Positions 1 through 6,297 of a stretch of 9,460 bases of DNA are shown piece by piece. The position numbers were made by a program, and so were the translations under genes. Under the pieces are notes generated by a model. The model saw only the letters and a list, made by a program, of their open reading frames with translations. It searched no databases and was not told where the DNA came from. Source of the stretch: Hyphomonas sp. GTDB taxonomy: Bacteria; Pseudomonadota; Alphaproteobacteria; Caulobacterales; Hyphomonadaceae. Where the stretch lies: contig JANSXJ010000125.1 in assembly GCA_024743015.1 (NCBI GenBank), positions 1 through 9,460 of the forward strand, given 5' to 3'. Position 1 is the stretch's first letter. Every line of letters starts with the position of its first letter.

Positions 1-44
1 TCGCTTTCGTTTACGTCCTGCCGCACCTCGTCCTGGGCCATTAA
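1..44 (+). CDS. ctaE: C-terminal tail of upstream gene, probably cytochrome c oxidase subunit III (partial)
   Basis: Only the last 13 residues are visible, in the frame that starts at base 3: AFVYVLPHLVLGH followed by TAA at 42-44. The short aromatic and aliphatic tail fits the end of a transmembrane helix. Assignment to subunit III rests mainly on context: in many alphaproteobacteria the DUF983 and SURF1 genes directly follow the oxidase subunit III gene. The next gene starts only four bases after this stop, so the two are probably co-transcribed. The visible sequence alone cannot prove the identity, and another membrane protein of the oxidase cluster remains possible. Confidence 0.5.
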   Translation, partial: AFVYVLPHLVLGH

Positions 45-48
45 GGCG

Positions 49-429
49 ATGCCTCGCGAGGTCTCGCCGATATCGGCAGGCCTCGGCTGCCGCTGCCCCA
101 AATGCGGGGAAGGGCCTGTATTTAAATCTTATCTGGGATTTGCGCCGAGCTGTTCTGCGTGCGGTGCCGATTTTAGCAAAGCCGATTCAGGCGACGGCCC
201 CGCATTCTTTGTGATGTTTCTGGTTGGCATACTTGTCACACCGCCGGTTCTGCTCGTTCAAATCATGTTCGATCCACCGGTCTGGGTGCACATTCTGGTC
301 TGGACACCTGTCATCGTGCTGATGAGCGTCTGGCTGCTCAGGCCGTTCAAATCGCTTCTGTTTGCACTTCAATGGAAGAATCACGCAGAAGAAGCGCGAT
401 GGGAATCGACCGGGACCCACGGGAAATGA
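49..429 (+). CDS. DUF983 family zinc-ribbon membrane protein (126 aa)
   Basis: A small inner-membrane protein of the DUF983 family, commonly encoded in alphaproteobacterial cytochrome oxidase clusters; its exact job is unknown to me. The N-terminal cytoplasmic part has two cysteine pairs, CPKCG at residues 16-20 and CSAC at 35-38, which look like a zinc ribbon. The family-typical DGPAFF motif is at 49-54. Two hydrophobic helices follow at about 55-74 and 80-97, then the conserved LRPFKSLLFALQWKNHAEE stretch near 97-114. The ATG at 49 is four bases behind the preceding stop, and its ribosome site is weak (AAGG right before it), suggesting translational coupling. Its TGA overlaps the likely SURF1 start as ATGA at 426-429. 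An accessory role in oxidase assembly is inferred from neighbours only. Confidence 0.88.
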   Translation: MPREVSPISAGLGCRCPKCGEGPVFKSYLGFAPSCSACGADFSKADSGDGPAFFVMFLVGILVTPPVLLVQIMFDPPVWVHILVWTPVIVLMSVWLLRPFKSLLFALQWKNHAEEARWESTGTHGK

Positions 430-1118
430 CATTTCGTCCGATGCCAATCCTGACAGGGCTCAGCCTGATCAGTCTGGCGATCCTCTATATGCTGGGGTCG
501 TGGCAGTATCAGCGCTACAGCGAGAAGATTGATCGTCCTCCGCTAGAGGCAGACCTTGCAGCCGTCGTCTCGTCTCTGGAGATTGAGATCGATCTGAGTC
601 ATCCGGGCAATATTCAGCAAGTGTATGGCTTCGCCGACAGCGAACCGGTCTGGCGGCGGTATGCGCCCGGGCGCGTTATTCCTAGCGATGAACCGGTGCT
701 CGTGATGGTCGAGGCAACGGGCGGCGCGACACCGGTTCCCGGTCCAATTGCCTCTCTACCGTCAACCATTGCGTTCGATGGCATCCTCGCAGTGAGGGAG
801 CGCAACACGAGCGCATTCAATGCTCAGGACAATCCAGAACAGGATCAATGGTATACTCTGGCGCCAGATAAAATTTGGCGCAATCTGGAGCTTGAAAACG
901 TGCCGCGCGTCGCAGAACCCGTCGTAATGACTGTCAGGAACGCGGCCGACCTCAGCCAGTCCAGATTGACGGCTAATCCATACGCGTTTTCCGAACCAAT
1001 TGATTCCCTCCCGCCAGAACGCCATTTTGGATATGCATTAACCTGGTGGGGGATGGCACTTGGTCTGATAGGGGTGTATGTGGCGCTGCATCGCGCGCGC
1101 GGGCGTCTGAAGTTCTAA
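426..1118 (+). CDS. surf1: SURF1-family cytochrome oxidase assembly factor
   Basis: SURF1 proteins help assemble haem-copper oxidases in the membrane, probably at haem a delivery to subunit I. Counting from the ATG at 426, the 230-residue protein has the family topology. A first helix at about 4-24 is followed by GSWQYQR (23-29), a periplasmic domain, a QWYTL segment, then HFGYALTWWGMALGLIGVY leading into the second helix and a basic tail ending RGRLKF. The frame is open back to an ATG at 372, but that adds a charged, unconserved 18-residue leader and overlaps DUF983 by 58 bases. The ATG at 426 gives the common ATGA stop/start overlap and puts the first helix at the N-terminus. An ATG at 399 is another option. 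The usual RGWVP-type motif in the middle is not recognisable, so the protein is divergent. Confidence 0.85.
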   Translation: MTFRPMPILTGLSLISLAILYMLGSWQYQRYSEKIDRPPLEADLAAVVSSLEIEIDLSHPGNIQQVYGFADSEPVWRRYAPGRVIPSDEPVLVMVEATGGATPVPGPIASLPSTIAFDGILAVRERNTSAFNAQDNPEQDQWYTLAPDKIWRNLELENVPRVAEPVVMTVRNAADLSQSRLTANPYAFSEPIDSLPPERHFGYALTWWGMALGLIGVYVALHRARGRLKF

Positions 1119-1134
1119 GATAGGGCCACTCGTC

Positions 1135-2523
1135 ATGAAGTATGTTTCTACCCGGGGACAATCCGAACCGGTGAGTTTTGTCGATGCCTGTCTGACCGGT
1201 CTCGCGCCGGATGGCGGACTGTATGTTCCCGAAGCCTGGCCGCAGATTGAGCCTGCCAGGCCTGATGAAACCTATGTCGACGTGGCGACGCGAGTGTTGA
1301 GCACTTTCGCAGGGGAATCACTGAGCGAAGAAGATGTCCGTGGTCTCTGTGAGCGCGCCTATGGAACCTTCTCTCATCACAGCGTGACGCCGCTGTCTCA
1401 ATGCGGACCAAACACGTTCATCATGGAGCTTCATCACGGCCCAACGCTCGCCTTCAAAGACGTGGCGATGCAGTTCATCGGGCAGCTATATGATCTGGTG
1501 CTCGGACGACGCGGTCAGCGGATGAGTGTCGTTTGTGCGACATCCGGCGATACAGGCGGTGCTGCCGCCGCGGCGTTTGCAGGCGCATCTTCTGTAGACC
1601 TTTTCATTTTGCACCCGCACGAGCGTGTTTCGCCAGTCCAGAGACTGTTTATGACGACCACGGGCGCGGACAATATCCATAATCTCGCGGTGACGGGCGA
1701 TTTCGACGATTGCCAGTCCTTGGTGAAGGCGATGTTTGCGGACAAAGCCTTTGCCGCTGAAGTCAGCCTGTCAGGCGTTAATTCGATCAACTGGGCACGC
1801 ATCGCGGCTCAGGCCGTTTATTACGCCACCGCTCAAGCCGCGATCGGTCCGAACCGTCCCATCCGCTTTGTCGTCCCGAGCGGAAACATGGGAGACGCGT
1901 TTGCGGGGTATGTTGCGGCGCGCTGCGGCCTGCTGGCTGGGTTTGAACTTGTTTGCGCGGTCAATGAGAACAAGACGCTCGCGACGCTGCTCAGCGATGG
2001 TCTGATGCAAAGAGAGCAAGCCGTAGCAACGCCGAGCCCGGCTATGGACATCTCTGTTCCGAGTAATTTTGAACGCTTGTTGTTTGAGGTTTCGGGCCGC
2101 GACGGCGACACCGTGCGCAGGACTTACGATCAGTATCGTCAATCAGGTTCGACAATTTTGCCCGAATCTGTTCGAGGCCCATTAGGATGTACCGGCTTTA
2201 GTTCAGCTGTAATTGATAACGGAGCAACGCTTGAGGAAATGCGCGAGTTCAAGCAACAGACGGGCGAACTGATCTGTCCTCATACGGCAGTTGGGACAGC
2301 CGCTGAGCGTCGTTTGCCCAAGACTGATGCCACAACGGTCATTTTGTCGACGGCACATGCGGCAAAGTTTCCGGAGACTGTTCTGGAAGCGACTGGCGAT
2401 GAGGCGTCCCTGCCAAAGCGTTGCACCGAATTGCTGGAGCGGGGCGAAGTGTTCGACCGCGTTGAAAACGATCTGAAGCTGATCAAGGATCGAATTCGGG
2501 GCCAAGTAACCGCCGAGGCATAA
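1135..2523 (+). CDS. thrC: Threonine synthase
   Basis: PLP-dependent enzyme that converts O-phospho-L-homoserine to L-threonine plus phosphate, the last step of threonine synthesis in the cytoplasm. The 462 residues are full length for the long proteobacterial/fungal type of ThrC. Landmarks: the N-terminal YVSTRG and APDGGLYVPE; HGPTLAFKD at 102-109 with K108 as the expected Schiff-base lysine; the ATSGDTGGAA loop at 135-144; VPSGNMGDAFAG at 247-258, the phosphate-cradle glycine-rich loop; and CPHTAVG near the C-terminus. The ATG at 1135 begins the usual MKYVSTRG start and lies 16 bases after the SURF1 stop, with AGGG about nine bases upstream. The next gene follows three bases after the stop. 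No leader peptide or attenuator is visible, so it looks transcribed from the oxidase cluster. Confidence 0.98.
   Translation: MKYVSTRGQSEPVSFVDACLTGLAPDGGLYVPEAWPQIEPARPDETYVDVATRVLSTFAGESLSEEDVRGLCERAYGTFSHHSVTPLSQCGPNTFIMELHHGPTLAFKDVAMQFIGQLYDLVLGRRGQRMSVVCATSGDTGGAAAAAFAGASSVDLFILHPHERVSPVQRLFMTTTGADNIHNLAVTGDFDDCQSLVKAMFADKAFAAEVSLSGVNSINWARIAAQAVYYATAQAAIGPNRPIRFVVPSGNMGDAFAGYVAARCGLLAGFELVCAVNENKTLATLLSDGLMQREQAVATPSPAMDISVPSNFERLLFEVSGRDGDTVRRTYDQYRQSGSTILPESVRGPLGCTGFSSAVIDNGATLEEMREFKQQTGELICPHTAVGTAAERRLPKTDATTVILSTAHAAKFPETVLEATGDEASLPKRCTELLERGEVFDRVENDLKLIKDRIRGQVTAEA
2515..2518 (+). promoter_or_regulatory. Ribosome binding site of the EAL gene
   Basis: GAGG lies inside the last codons of thrC, eight bases before the ATG at 2527. 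It supports that start and implies that ribosomes finishing thrC pass over the start site of the next gene. Confidence 0.6.
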
Positions 2524-2526
2524 GGC

Positions 2527-3528
2527 ATGAGCGTACCTATTGGAGAATGGCAGTGGAACAAGAGCACGCAGCGACTGACAATGTCGCTCGTGCCGCCTTC
2601 GCTGGAGCGATTGCTGTCAGGCGATTGGGCGCTTGAAGATCTGAGCAATGTTCTAGATGGTCTGAGCCGCCAGCGTTTGCGAAATGGCTTGGAAACAACA
2701 AGTGGCGACGTCGCGCTGGAACTGGTTACGGCAGACGGCAGCGTTGTGCATCTCGCAGGCGGTGCGGTTGACGATTACTGGTCGCGCGGCGTTATTCTGT
2801 CGGTCGGTGAAACCGCCGGGGAGCCCGAGGACTCTGTTGTGGAATTGTTGCCAGTTTTCCAACCGATCGTTTGCTTGCGCAGTCAACGCGTAGAAGGCTT
2901 TGAAGCTCTGGCCCGCTGGGAAGGGGAGAAAGGCGTGGAGACGCCAGTCGGCGATACGCAAGGCCTGGCTTCATCTATGCTGATCCACGCGGCTGAGTCG
3001 CTGGTCGGATTTCGCAAAGTGGCGCGTAATCCCAACTTGTTTGTTCAGGTCAACATTACCAGCCTCGATCTGGAAGATGGGGAGTTGATCGATTTAATCA
3101 CAGCGCTTCAGAGTGGTCACAAGCTTGCCCCCGGTTCAATCCGTCTGGAACTGACAGAGCAGGATGCGTTAAGAGATACGCAGCAGACCCTGAATCGTTT
3201 GCATGATTTGAAAGCTGCTGGTGCCGGAATCGTATTGGACGATTTTGGATCTGGGCACTCGTCCTTCCAGTGGCTCGCCGATCTGCCGGCGGATGCGCTT
3301 AAAGTCGACGCATCCCTGATCCAGCAATTGAACAATCCACGTGTGGAGACGATTCTCGAAGCGCTCACCCTGATGGCGCGGCGACTCGGAATGAGTTCTA
3401 CGGCAGAGGGTGTAGAGGACACCGCGATCATGCCGCTTCTGCGTACGCTGGGATTTGACCACGCTCAAGGCTTCGCCCTGGGACGGCCGATGTCCGTCAA
3501 TAAGGCAGAGGCCTTCCTAAACGCCTAA
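2527..3528 (+). CDS. EAL-domain protein with PAS-like N-terminus, probable c-di-GMP phosphodiesterase
   Basis: A 333-residue cytoplasmic protein with no signal peptide or membrane helix. Residues about 5-92 look like a short PAS-type sensor (GEWQWN start, then a DGS..HLAGGAVDDYW strand pattern). Residues about 105-333 form an EAL domain, which hydrolyses cyclic di-GMP to pGpG. The expected metal and catalytic positions are present: E126 of EAL, N176, E208 of ELTE, D238/D239 of DDFGSG, K259 of LKVD, E294 of AEGVE and Q314 of QGFALGRP. Spacing between them from N176 onward is normal. The stretch from E126 to N176 is about eight residues shorter than I recall for RocR-type domains. There is no GGDEF domain. 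The gene is three bases behind thrC and probably on its transcript. Its 3' end overlaps the convergent P450 gene by 12 bases. Activity is inferred; the ligand of the PAS-like part is unknown. Confidence 0.88.
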   Translation: MSVPIGEWQWNKSTQRLTMSLVPPSLERLLSGDWALEDLSNVLDGLSRQRLRNGLETTSGDVALELVTADGSVVHLAGGAVDDYWSRGVILSVGETAGEPEDSVVELLPVFQPIVCLRSQRVEGFEALARWEGEKGVETPVGDTQGLASSMLIHAAESLVGFRKVARNPNLFVQVNITSLDLEDGELIDLITALQSGHKLAPGSIRLELTEQDALRDTQQTLNRLHDLKAAGAGIVLDDFGSGHSSFQWLADLPADALKVDASLIQQLNNPRVETILEALTLMARRLGMSSTAEGVEDTAIMPLLRTLGFDHAQGFALGRPMSVNKAEAFLNA

Positions 3529-4848
3529 ATCGACTTCAAGTGTCGATATCGCGTGCACGAAATTACTCGGAGCCAGCGAACTCTTCCCAGTCCAGCGAAT
3601 GTTAGGGAAACGCCGCAGGATGTTCTGATAAGCCGTTTCCAGCTGCATGATCGCAACGCGCTTTCCGAGACACACATGCGGACCATTCCCGAAGGCCAGG
3701 TGCTCATTCGCGTTCTTGCGCGCGATGTCGAAGGCGTTCGGATTTTCAAATTTAGCTGGATCGCGATTGGCCGCTGCGTAGTACATGACAACCTTGTCGC
3801 CTTCGCTGAGCGCCTGTCCTCCCAGCGTCGCTGGTTTGGTGACGGTACGGCGCATATAAGTGACCGGACTGACCATCCGGATCGCCTCGTGCACGAAATT
3901 GGGGAACAGGTCGGGATTGGCGATCAGTTTCTCGCGCTGATCCATATGCTCGGTCAGCAGTTTCATCGTCCCCGATAGAGAGTTCCGCGTTGTATCATTT
4001 CCGGCAAAAACGATCAGGAGCCAGGATCCATCAAGAAATTCATCTGTGAGTGGTTCACCATCGATTTTGGCATTTGCGATCGCGCTGAGTAGATCATTTC
4101 TTGGATTCTTGCGTCGATCCAGCAATTGGTGGCGACCATAGTCAAACAGCGCCTGGATCTCGTTCATGAATTCCATAATCTGCTCCGGCGACACATTGCC
4201 GAGGCCTTCTTGCTGCGCCTGATACTGCGCATTCTCCAGGAAGTGCATCCAGTGAACCAGCTTGGGGCGATCGGCTTCAGGCACGCCCAGGATCTCGCAC
4301 AAGGTGAAGAGCGGGAGTTCGGCAGAAAACGATTCGACCATGTCAATGACGGGGCCCTTTGCTTCCATGTCATCGAGCAATTGATTGACTTTAAGATCGA
4401 CCTTCTTCCGTAACTCCGCCACATAATCAGGTCGGAACCAGGCCATATGCTCCATTCGTAGCGGCGTGTGATGCGGTCGATCGAGATTGATCAGTGAGTT
4501 CAGCGATGAGGAGTGGAGCAGGGGGTGGCGTGGCACTTCAGGGAGGCCGTACGACATGAGAATGCCGCCCTTTTGAGAGGAATATGTTTCCGGATCTATC
4601 TCAACCTGCTTGATCAGTTCATGTTGCGTGAGTGCCCAGAACCCACGGCCATATTCTTCCGGATGCCACATGATTGGCGCTTCGGTACGCATCTTGTCGA
4701 ACGCCTCAAATGTGTAGCCACCATTGCTGGAAAAGACATCTGGCTCGTTGAGCGGTACGGGCGGCTCGAGTGCATGGATGGACGGATTGGAGGGTGGTCC
4801 GGACGGGGTTTCTTCCTGATACGTGTCAGTGACGTTTTGAAAGCCCAT
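3517..4848 (-). CDS. Soluble bacterial cytochrome P450, CYP125/CYP153 clan
   Basis: A 443-residue haem-thiolate monooxygenase without membrane anchor, so a soluble class I type needing ferredoxin and ferredoxin reductase. The oxygen-activating I-helix motif AGNDTT is at 282-287, the K-helix ExxR is E321-R324, and the haem loop FGNGPHVC ends at the axial ligand C393. The I-helix continuation TTRNSLSG, the YMRRT segment and the GDKVVMYYAAANRD stretch recall CYP153 alkane hydroxylases. The N-terminal APIMWHPEE and GFWALT resemble CYP125/CYP124 steroid and lipid side-chain hydroxylases. I place it in that clan but cannot name the substrate; terminal oxidation of an alkane, terpenoid or sterol side chain is possible. 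No redox partner gene is in the window. It follows the pseudouridine synthase gene by 72 bases and ends tail-to-tail against the EAL gene. Confidence 0.95.
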   Translation of the reverse strand: MGFQNVTDTYQEETPSGPPSNPSIHALEPPVPLNEPDVFSSNGGYTFEAFDKMRTEAPIMWHPEEYGRGFWALTQHELIKQVEIDPETYSSQKGGILMSYGLPEVPRHPLLHSSSLNSLINLDRPHHTPLRMEHMAWFRPDYVAELRKKVDLKVNQLLDDMEAKGPVIDMVESFSAELPLFTLCEILGVPEADRPKLVHWMHFLENAQYQAQQEGLGNVSPEQIMEFMNEIQALFDYGRHQLLDRRKNPRNDLLSAIANAKIDGEPLTDEFLDGSWLLIVFAGNDTTRNSLSGTMKLLTEHMDQREKLIANPDLFPNFVHEAIRMVSPVTYMRRTVTKPATLGGQALSEGDKVVMYYAAANRDPAKFENPNAFDIARKNANEHLAFGNGPHVCLGKRVAIMQLETAYQNILRRFPNIRWTGKSSLAPSNFVHAISTLEVDLGV

Positions 4849-4855
4849 TGGATCG

Positions 4856-4862
4856 CTCCCTC
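4856..4862 (-). promoter_or_regulatory. Ribosome binding site of the P450 gene
   Basis: Read on the minus strand, GAGGGAG lies seven bases upstream of the ATG at 4848, a strong Shine-Dalgarno match that fixes this start. The 72-base gap it sits in (4849-4920) has no promoter I can recognise. Confidence 0.7.
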
Positions 4863-4920
4863 GTGTTTAGGATACCTCCGCGGACGAAAATGCACCCGCG
4901 TCCTATCCCGAAAGACTAGC

Positions 4921-5808
4921 CTATCGCTTCCGCGCGTGAAGCCGTGCCCCCGCGGGAGGCCTGCGACGCTCGCGTTTGGGCTCGGCCTCCTTCGGCAAGA
5001 GTTGTTTCGGGATGAATTCCGAAAGCGTCGACCGAAGTTCTTCGCTTGAAATTTCCTCGACGGCGCCGGGTCTCAGGTCGGAAAGTTCAAATGGTCCGTA
5101 CTGCGTTCGGATCAGTCGGTTGACCTTCAGCCCCAAATGCTCGAGCGCTTTTCGAACTTCGCGATTCTTGCCTTCGCTTAGCCGGACGTTGATCCAGTTA
5201 TTTGTTCCAGTTTCGCGTTCGAGTTCGGCTTCGATTGACGTGTAGCGCGTGCCATCATCGAGAGTGATTCCGCCTTTAAGCGTATCGAGTTCCGCTTGCG
5301 TAATCTTCCCGTGTGCGCGCGCGCGATAGTGACGAACGAAGCCGGTTTTGGGCAGTTCCATAGCACGTGCAAGCTCGCCATCATTGGTCAGCAACAAGAT
5401 GCCTTCCGTCGTCAGGTCGAGGCGGCCGATCGTAATTGTACGCGGGAGCGCTTTCGGTAATTCTTCGAAAATCGTTCGGCGGCCTTCAGGGTCGGAGGTC
5501 GTCGTGATCAGTCCGGATGGCTTGTGATAGCGCCAGACCCGCGTTTGCTCGTGTGCCTTCACGGGCTTTCCGTTGACGCGGATGTCTTCAGTGCCCGTAA
5601 CCTTGAAAGCGGGCGTCGTGAGTTTGCGCCCATTGATGCGGACTTCGCCGCGCTCGATCATGGCTTCGGCTTCGCGGCGGGAGGCGATCCCGGCACGGGC
5701 CAGGTATTTTGCGATCCGTTCGCCGTCCTGCCAATCCCGATCCGGGCCAGTCGGCTTACGGTTGGGACGCCTTTTACGGTTTCGGTTCGTCTCGCGACGG
5801 TCCGTCAT
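4921..5808 (-). CDS. rluB: RsuA/RluB/RluE/RluF-family rRNA pseudouridine synthase
   Basis: Isomerises a specific uridine in ribosomal RNA to pseudouridine. Numbering from the ATG at 5808 (295 residues), a basic N-terminal tail (about 1-25) is followed by an S4 RNA-binding domain at about 32-78 (IAKYLARAGIASRREAE, GEVRINGR). The catalytic domain comes next, with GRLDLTTEGILLLTNDGEL starting near 128; D131 is the expected catalytic aspartate. The conserved EGKNREVRK is near 213-221. A basic tail rich in Arg and Lys closes the protein. The frame extends to a TTG at 5820, but GGAG six bases before the ATG at 5808 decides for the ATG. Members differ in target (RluB acts on 23S and RsuA on 16S rRNA) and sequence reading cannot fully separate them; the long basic ends favour RluB. 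It lies 12 bases after the DUF4345-like gene. Confidence 0.92.
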   Translation of the reverse strand: MTDRRETNRNRKRRPNRKPTGPDRDWQDGERIAKYLARAGIASRREAEAMIERGEVRINGRKLTTPAFKVTGTEDIRVNGKPVKAHEQTRVWRYHKPSGLITTTSDPEGRRTIFEELPKALPRTITIGRLDLTTEGILLLTNDGELARAMELPKTGFVRHYRARAHGKITQAELDTLKGGITLDDGTRYTSIEAELERETGTNNWINVRLSEGKNREVRKALEHLGLKVNRLIRTQYGPFELSDLRPGAVEEISSEELRSTLSEFIPKQLLPKEAEPKRERRRPPAGARLHARKR

Positions 5809-5814
5809 ATGATG

Positions 5815-5818
5815 CTCC
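5815..5818 (-). promoter_or_regulatory. Ribosome binding site deciding the rluB start
   Basis: On the minus strand TTGGAG precedes the ATG at 5808; GGAG is six bases from it. The TTG of the same string is the alternative start at 5820, which would place the Shine-Dalgarno element inside the coding sequence, so the ATG is preferred. Confidence 0.75.
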
Positions 5819-5820
5819 AA

Positions 5821-6237
5821 TCAGGATGAAAGGCCAAAGGCAGGCGCGAGAATGGCAAATCCCAGCGCGAGTTCCAAGGGGATCCAAACAGGTATAAGGC
5901 CATTTTCCCGATTTTCTTTGCCGTCCAGCAGCAGCGACAATAGTCGGCCAAGTCCCGCTCCGATCCAACCCATAGCGACAGGCAACAGCGCGAACACCTT
6001 GTACTGCAATCCAAGTTCCCCTTGCAGCAGGATAATCAGAACCGTCAGATGGATCAGTAATAGAAGGCCGCCATATGTGGCGCGAAACTCCGAGAACCCG
6101 CCGGGCTTTTCCGGATCAGGATCAGCCACCAGCCGAACCACACCGGCGGCCCATTTTGGAGCAAACAAAGCTCCGAGGCCGAGGGCGGCGCAGAATCCCA
6201 GTGCTATGATGGCAATCAGTTCGAGAATAGGGGGCAT
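5821..6237 (-). CDS. Four-helix membrane protein, DUF4345-like
   Basis: A 138-residue inner-membrane protein with hydrophobic segments at about 5-27, 55-72, 79-105 and 115-133. The conserved-looking features are FRATYGG at 51-57, at the start of helix 2, and GRLLSLLLDG at 97-106, at the end of helix 3. This arrangement matches my memory of the DUF4345 family, whose function is unknown. No catalytic residues are obvious. The ATG at 6237 has GGAG seven bases upstream (plus-strand 6245-6248). It lies 60 bases after the lpxL stop and 12 bases before rluB, so it is probably co-transcribed with rluB and possibly with the lipid A genes. Context does not reveal a role; an envelope-related function would be only a guess from proximity. 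Confidence 0.75.
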   Translation of the reverse strand: MPPILELIAIIALGFCAALGLGALFAPKWAAGVVRLVADPDPEKPGGFSEFRATYGGLLLLIHLTVLIILLQGELGLQYKVFALLPVAMGWIGAGLGRLLSLLLDGKENRENGLIPVWIPLELALGFAILAPAFGLSS

Positions 6238-6244
6238 GACACAT

Positions 6245-6248
6245 CTCC
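6245..6248 (-). promoter_or_regulatory. Ribosome binding site of the DUF4345-like gene
   Basis: On the minus strand TTGGAG lies just upstream of the ATG at 6237, with GGAG seven bases away. It is within the 60-base gap 6238-6297 after lpxL, in which I see no convincing promoter or terminator. Confidence 0.65.
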
Positions 6249-6297
6249 AAGCCGGTTCACTCGAGACAATAGAGCGTGCTCGCGCAATTGACAGCGC

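Noticed and set aside
3502..3515. Hairpin AAGGC-AGAG-GCCTT near the convergent gene ends, as a bidirectional terminator
   Set aside because: Short five-pair stem within EAL coding sequence, with no T run on either side.
4882..4903. Inverted repeat GGACG...CGTCC in the gap between rluB and P450, as a terminator
   Set aside because: The stem is only five base pairs with a 12-base loop and is not followed by a T tract on the minus strand.
4849..4920. GCTAGTC on the minus strand as a Caulobacter-type -10 element for P450
   Set aside because: It sits directly behind the rluB stop with no matching -35 upstream at proper spacing; a single partial match is likely chance.
4513..5049. 178-codon plus-strand open frame across the P450/rluB junction
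   Set aside because: It runs antisense through two well-supported genes and has no recognisable domain or ribosome site.
5809..5820. TTG start at 5820 for the pseudouridine synthase
   Set aside because: The GGAG ribosome site lies inside this extension and is ideally spaced for the ATG at 5808; the extra four residues are not conserved-looking.
6238..6297. Possible promoter between lpxL and the DUF4345-like gene
   Set aside because: TTGCGC and TATTGT can be picked out on the minus strand but are only 10 bases apart, far from the usual 16-18.
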